11,473 nt of DNA from the NCBI GenBank assembly GCA_027575765.1, contig JANBPT010001271.1, forward strand, positions 1 through 11,473, given 5' to 3'. Source of the DNA: Tieghemiomyces parasiticus (Eukaryota > Kickxellomycota > Dimargaritomycetes > Dimargaritales > Dimargaritaceae). A program made the translations under genes and the position numbers. A model generated the notes under the pieces. The model was not told the origin of the DNA. It worked only from the letters and a program-made list of their open reading frames with translations, and made no database searches. This document shows positions 7,490 through 11,473 of this stretch, piece after piece (position 1 is the stretch's first letter; every line of letters begins with the position of its first letter).

Positions 7490-8713
7490 ATGAACCATTT
7501 TACCCCCGAGGCCGAGTTCGACCCGAAGCGTTTTCAGGGCAGTGAGCTGATTCTGGTAAGTCCAATGCATCCTCACCCATGGTTAAGCGAGAGCGTATCC
7601 CAGGCCGTCTATTAAATAGTCCTGCTAGGTGCGGTATCGTGGACCAGCATTCACAACCCCCCACTTCATCGCCTACCCCTGTTGCCCCTAATCCGTCACT
7701 CCACCCGCCCTACTCGATAGCCCTGCGTTTCCATCGGCAACGTCCCGCAACTTAGCTGTGACCTCATAATATCCACGCTACGACTGGACCGGGTGGGCTA
7801 CCTGACAGACCCCAATGTTACCCCTATGGTGGGTCCGCCGGCCTTTGACCACATCCAACCGGCTACGCGCAATGGGCTCACCACAGCGCTTGAGGTGTTC
7901 CAGTCGGCCGACGGACGACTCACTGTTGTCCAGCAGCGTGCTCCGGCCCTCCCGCATCGCCAACGCGAACTGGTAGATAATTTAGCCCGGTTTATCGCGG
8001 ACGGTGGGTTCCAACAGGTGGTACTCTTGTCGACCGTGGACGCCAGGCTGCGCGATGATAAACAGCTCGTAGGGTCCCCGTTCAGGTACTTGCCGACTAC
8101 CCACGCGCCGGAGGCGCTGGTAACCCGACTGGAAATCGCCCTGGGGGTCCCGCCGCTGGAGTCTGAGCTGACCAAGGATTACACGGCCTGGTTCCGCCGT
8201 CAAAACCAAGCCCGTGGTGGCCAACCCCGTAACCACCGTACGGAGGAGGACCCCGCTAAACCTGAACATATCGACGATGAGGACCGCCGTAGCGCCGATG
8301 ACCCCATGGTCCAAGTGATCGGGGAGTACGACCAATTGACCCTCCGCGAGAACCAGACGACAACGACGACGATCACCACCACCACTACTACCCTCGAGAG
8401 CGATCCCACCCGTGGGTACGCTTCCATCACGCCCAAGATCCCTGGCGGTGGTATGGCTCGTCAGCTCCATCGGGTGTGTCAGCGGGACGGTCTACCCCTG
8501 GTGGTCTTGCTCGAGTTTGTGGCTGAGGGTGACAATGTCCCCGAGAGCGTGCTCATGGCCAACTGTTTGAACGGACTACTAGATCTCTTCAGCATTGGTA
8601 CCGCAGCCGTTGGGGTGGATGGTAATGAAGTATTGGTGCCCAAGGAGTGGACTCCGCCACCGAGTTGGCACTCGTTCTACTCGACGCGCCTACCCCAGGT
8701 GCTGTACCAGTGA
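7490..8713 (+). CDS. Proteasome assembly chaperone 2 (PAC2/PSMG2/Add66 family), two exons
   Basis: Exons are 7490-7555 and 7721-8713, joined in phase 0, giving 352 residues. PAC2 pairs with PAC1 to build the 20S proteasome alpha ring and block premature docking of activators. Family features in order are: SELIL joined across the splice to PCVSIGNVPQL, matching the conserved start of PSMG2; DLIISTLRLDRVGYL; VTPMVG near residue 57; GSPFRYLPTTH in the middle; IPGGG before the last third; LLEFVAEGDNVPES; and EWTPPPSWHSFY near the end. The last three residues are LYQ, fitting the hydrophobic-Tyr-X (HbYX) motif these chaperones use to dock in alpha-ring pockets. It is longer than the human protein (about 264 residues) because of a charged, low-complexity insert at about residues 170-255, including a Thr-rich run at 235-246. 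The ATG at 7490 is the first in frame close to the conserved start and has G at -3. Confidence 0.93.
7556..7720 (+). other. Intron of the PAC2 gene
   Basis: The intron is 165 nt, with donor GTAAGT at 7556-7561 and acceptor CGATAG ending at 7720. A CTAAT branch-site candidate is at 7688-7692, about 29 nt before the acceptor. Splicing joins SELIL to PCVSIGNVPQL, the junction region conserved in the family, whereas reading through soon meets a stop at about 7613. Confidence 0.88.
8357..8392 (+). repeat. In-frame ACN trinucleotide repeat coding for a Thr-rich run in PAC2
   Basis: Eleven of twelve codons here are Thr (ACG, ACA, ACC or ACT) with one Ile in the middle, giving residues 235-246. The codon mixture shows it is not a fresh pure microsatellite. 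It sits in the species-variable insert between the conserved blocks of PAC2, where length change should be tolerated. Confidence 0.85.
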
Positions 8714-9009
8714 AGAAAGAGATGGCAACCGGGTAGGTCTACAGATTTTATTATTATTTGCTGGGTCATATGCCCATCATGTCTAAGGACCTCACATGGC
8801 AGAAACAATCACCCTGTTCAACAAACCCGATCGTTTGAAAAGTATGTAAGGCGAAAGGAAACGGGCCATGACGGAATGGAAGACCAGGTCGGCTCAATTT
8901 TTTTTTTAATCAGAAAGTTTGTTTAGAAGGAAAACAGTGTACAGATTGCGTAGTCAGCAGATGAAAGCTTGACGGTGTCATCAGACCGGCCGGGTAGTTC
9001 AGCCCCAGT
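8714..9009. terminator. Shared 3' region between convergent PAC2 and SEM1
   Basis: The two stop codons face each other across 296 bp, so both 3' UTRs and polyadenylation signals must lie here. For PAC2, AT-rich TTTTATTATTATTTG follows the stop by about 30 bases (near 8745-8759). For SEM1, the T9 run around 8899-8907 reads as an A-rich block on the minus strand, about 100 bases beyond the stop. The transcripts may overlap. No AATAAA consensus was seen. Confidence 0.45.
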
Positions 9010-9686
9010 TTACATCTGCATGGGCTGGGGTTGCTTCTGCTTTTCGAGCTCCGCCCTGGCGTGTGGATTCAGCAAATATGATGGTGGGATTGTGACAAGG
9101 TTTAAAAAGTAATAGGGAGAGGCGTTAAATGCTATGGCCAATATCTCGTTCGCAGTATAGCAAAACCTATCCGTGAGTTGCCCTCTGCTGTTGTAAAGCA
9201 GGTTGGTGGGTTTCTCTGTACTTACCGTAGCTGCTGGGCAAAGTCGTCCTCGACGTCGTCATCGTCCCAGTTATCTTCCCACTGGTTCTTGTCGAGCTGG
9301 TCCTCTTCAGTGTCATCCCAGTCTGATATCGAAAAGAGCAGCAAAGGGAGGGAGTTGTGGAGTGGGAAAGCGATATTGTGATTCTCGTACATTAGGCATC
9401 GTTGGGTGGTGGCGGGGGGGGAGGTGTTGATGGACGTTGCCTTACTCCTCCCTACCATAATCACCGGCACATGCAGCCTTGATCCCTAGGAGCCGCGGGT
9501 ACCGCTTCACTATTCAGATGGACCCATCATCAGTCACCCGTGGTACTCACCTTCGACTTCAAACTCCTCGAACTCATCGTCTTCCTCCAGCAGGCCGAGC
9601 TGAGGGGCCGGGTTAGAAGTGGCCTGGTCGCTAGCAGGCGTGGCACCGTTCGGGGCGGCGGAATTCGACTGGGCGGGGGCAGACAT
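9010..9686 (-). CDS. SEM1: 26S proteasome lid subunit SEM1/DSS1/Rpn15, three exons
   Basis: Exons on the minus strand are 9686-9551, 9322-9226 and 9055-9010, giving 92 residues plus TAA. SEM1 is a small acidic disordered protein that tethers subunits of the 19S regulatory-particle lid. In fungi and animals it also works in the TREX-2 mRNA-export complex and with BRCA2-type repair proteins. After a Ser/Ala/Pro-rich, poorly conserved start of about 29 residues, the family core is unmistakable: LGLLEEDDEFEEFEVEDW, then two acidic-aromatic blocks ending WEDNWDDDDVEDDFAQQLR, then AELEKQ. Both splice junctions cut through conserved residues: the D of VEDW spans the first and the R of QLRAELEKQ the second. 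That confirms the gene model, since the joined frame is exact. The tail KQPQPMQM differs from the human end. The ATG has G at -3 (ATCGCCATG). The length is close to human DSS1 (70) plus the extended N-terminus. Confidence 0.96.
9056..9225 (-). other. SEM1 intron 2
   Basis: On the minus strand the donor is GTAAGT (9225-9220) and the acceptor CGCCAG ends at 9056, giving 170 nt. The splice splits the Arg codon of QLR-AELEKQ (CG before, G after). A GCTGAAT sequence close to the acceptor is a possible branch site. Confidence 0.9.
9323..9550 (-). other. SEM1 intron 1, containing a G8 tract on the plus strand
   Basis: On the minus strand the donor is GTGAGT (9550-9545) and the acceptor ATATCAG ends at 9323, giving 228 nt. 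The splice splits an Asp codon (G before, AC after). CCTAATG, about 65-70 nt before the acceptor, is a branch-site candidate. The intron carries a C-rich block on its coding strand, reading as GGGTGGTGGCG8AGG on the plus strand (9404-9424). Confidence 0.9.
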
Positions 9687-10523
9687 GGCGATTCAAAGTA
9701 TGCGGGGGCGAGGGGTAAGAACTAGAAATCAGAAACAATGGTTGCGAGGAATTTAAGAGGATGCTTCTGCGTAAACCAAGGTTGAGCAGGAAGGCTGGGA
9801 AATAAAATAGGACGAAGCGGGATGACGATGCCAGGAGCATGTGGATTTTTAACAAGCAGCATGGAACAGCAAGTTTGATTGCTGGGAATGTAGGTAGACG
9901 TGACGGGGAGGGAGGGGGGGAATTCGTGAGTTGTCCAACGCACAACCGCAGTCTCTAAGCGCACATCTCCCAGCAGCGGTTTACAATGCAAGTTACTGCG
10001 CCCTTCCTTTCCAATCACAACCCTATCTGCTGGTTTTTTTTTCGATTGCGCTTATTGCCGTTGTAACCTTGTCCAGGCGCGTAAAACGTTGTATCTTACA
10101 GACGGGGTCAACTTATCAGATACAATCGACTATGGATATCACACGTTCGACTTAAACGATCACGGCTCTGAACTACAAATATCCAAGCTCCCAAACTCTC
10201 TCCGACAATTCGGTATAGTAGGCCCTAGAACTTGTTATTCTCGGCATTGAAGGCCTTTAACGTTCATGCGGGCTTGACGTGTCTGAATTGGTAATAAGCT
10301 CAGCATTAGCAAACCATATCCATTGTCTATCTCCAGTGTGCAAACCATCTTTGTAGCCCTAGGCTAAATCACTATTGCATACCCTCCCCCCACCTGCAGG
10401 TAACCATTGACCTCGCAAATGCCCTGATGGCAACCCCGCGCTTAAAATCGTGTCCTGCAGATGTAGCTAGTGTTCAAGAAGATTTGAGGAGATAAGATAG
10501 TTGCTGGAGCTGTAAAATCACAG

Positions 10524-10570
10524 CCCCCACCCCCCCCCCGTACCAGACGTGGTGCAATGATGGGTGGGGG
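10524..10570. repeat. 9-bp inverted repeat of C/G runs (CCCCCACCC / GGGTGGGGG)
   Basis: CCCCCACCC at 10524-10532 is the exact reverse complement of GGGTGGGGG at 10562-10570, leaving 29 bases between. The left arm runs into a C10 tract (10530-10539). It could form a very GC-rich hairpin or a triplex. There is no gene nearby to which it could serve as terminator, so the role is unknown. Confidence 0.55.
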
Positions 10571-10718
10571 AAAAGGAGCAGTAAGTCTGGGCAGTTCCTA
10601 TGGTAGTTACCTAGAACACAGCTGTACGCAGGACCCAGTCCTATTTTTCTATATGACCTTAACAATGTTGTTTGGCAAGCTGTCATCCTAGGACTTGTCT
10701 TTGTCACCCCTCAAAAAA

Positions 10719-10732
10719 CCAATAATAATAAT
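10719..10732. repeat. Short AAT trinucleotide repeat
   Basis: The sequence ACCAATAATAATAATTACC holds four AAT units. It is a simple microsatellite with no coding context. Confidence 0.6.
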
Positions 10733-11396
10733 TACCAATGGCACGATTCATCTTTAGTCGACTTTCATGTTACAAATCCTCCCCAGCTTTTGGTCAGTAC
10801 ATACACGTTCGTACTGCCTGGGATCCCGGCCATTATTTGAATATAAAATACTTTATGGTCGCTAATAAGTAAACGACCGTCATAACCCAATCCACAATTC
10901 TCACACCAGTTCAAATAGCCCAGCCCGCTTAGTTAGTATTTAGTAAGTCCACGCCTACCATTGTTCACATTCACTCCAATCTTGACCGAGAGTTACAACC
11001 CCTTTATGGTCATCTAGCTGTCTAATAAATGTAAGTCGCCAATGCAGAGGGAACCCGGAGGGGCTGTGGCCCACTAGGTTTACATAGCCGGGTCTCCTTG
11101 TGCAGTGGTACAGTCATTTGGTTAGTCGGCGGATGGAGGTCGCCCCGAGGCTTGCCAGGAAGTGCTCATGAGCCAGGGGTATACCTGATGGTTGTTATGC
11201 CAGTGCCGCTGTACCAGGGGTGGAGTAAAGAGTGGTGGCGGTGGAATAGACAAAGACGGCATAGTAAGCTTAGGCGTGGCAAACACGCGATGGTGGCCAT
11301 AGGGGGAGCGAAGGGGTGGCGGTAGATATAAGGGCACCTAAGGAGTGCTAGTAACCACACAGGTAGCAAGGCCTGCGTGCTTTGTCCTTTTTTATT

Positions 11397-11453
11397 GGGG
11401 GGGGAGGGTACCATAGACCGAGTGTGCTATGTTGGCAAGGACCCCCCCCTCCC
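11397..11453. repeat. Paired G8-A-G3 and C8-T-C3 tracts near the right edge
   Basis: G8AG3 spans 11397-11408 and C8TC3 spans 11442-11453, 33 bases apart. The G8 and C8 runs can pair, but the A and T fall on the same side, so the two blocks are base-by-base complements rather than a perfect inverted repeat. On both strands there is therefore a G11-type run broken by one A. Long G runs are also prone to sequencing length error. Confidence 0.55.
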
Positions 11454-11473
11454 TCTACTGTAGTACAGCTGCA

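Larger units (their letters stand above)
9687..11473. other. About 1.8 kb right-hand spacer without a recognisable gene
   Basis: The left part must hold the SEM1 promoter and 5' UTR, read on the minus strand. The rest has no frame longer than 82 codons and no translation that resembles a known family. I saw no tRNA, rRNA or snRNA signature. Notable DNA structure is limited to an inverted repeat of C and G runs at 10524-10570, an AAT repeat at 10721-10732 and paired G8/C8 tracts at 11397-11453. Confidence 0.65.

Noticed and set aside
8889..8935. TCAA-T8/9 followed by GTTTGTT, similar to a block at 5528-5552
   Set aside because: The likeness is limited to a homopolymer and a few bases, with different spacing; not enough for a repeat.
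11098..11414. Short frames on both strands near the right edge
   Set aside because: All are under 83 codons, low-complexity and overlap one another; no splice partner or family resemblance.

Overview
This window is nuclear DNA from a fungus. It carries five protein genes recognisable by family: a secreted subtilisin-type protease cut by the left edge, the box C/D snoRNP core protein NOP58, the mitochondrial S-adenosylmethionine carrier (PET8/SLC25A26 family), proteasome assembly chaperone 2 (PAC2/PSMG2/ADD66 family) and the 19S proteasome lid subunit SEM1/DSS1. Introns are GT-AG with GTAAGT or GTGAGT donors, and one has a yeast-perfect TACTAAC branch site. They are 165-228 nt long, longer than is usual in yeasts and most Dikarya. 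The coding exons are GC-rich at third positions and the spacers are not. An early-diverging fungal lineage (for example a zoopagomycete) would fit, but that placement is inference only; the kingdom is well supported, the phylum is not.

Layout from left to right. Bases 1-374 (minus strand): signal peptide and I9 propeptide of a subtilase, the rest lying outside the window. Bases 375-3371: a spacer of about 3 kb with no gene I can support, ending in a pyrimidine-rich NOP58 promoter with poly(dA:dT) tracts, an RRPE-like motif and a perfect TCACGTGA palindrome. Bases 3372-4994 (plus): intronless NOP58. Bases 5805-6836 (plus): the SAM carrier in two exons. Bases 7490-8713 (plus): PAC2 in two exons. 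Bases 9010-9686 (minus): SEM1 in three short exons, visible only after splicing. Bases 9687-11473: spacer with C/G homopolymer structures but no gene I recognise.

How the genes relate. PAC2 and SEM1 are convergent, end 296 bp apart and both serve the proteasome (20S alpha-ring assembly and the 19S lid). NOP58 guides SAM-dependent rRNA 2'-O-methylation and its neighbour imports SAM into mitochondria; this is probably chance adjacency. No mobile element, CRISPR array, tRNA or rRNA was seen. I found no clearly undescribed system. The points most worth a second look are the hidden three-exon SEM1 gene, the convergent proteasome pair, the large left spacer and the paired G8/C8 structure at the right edge.
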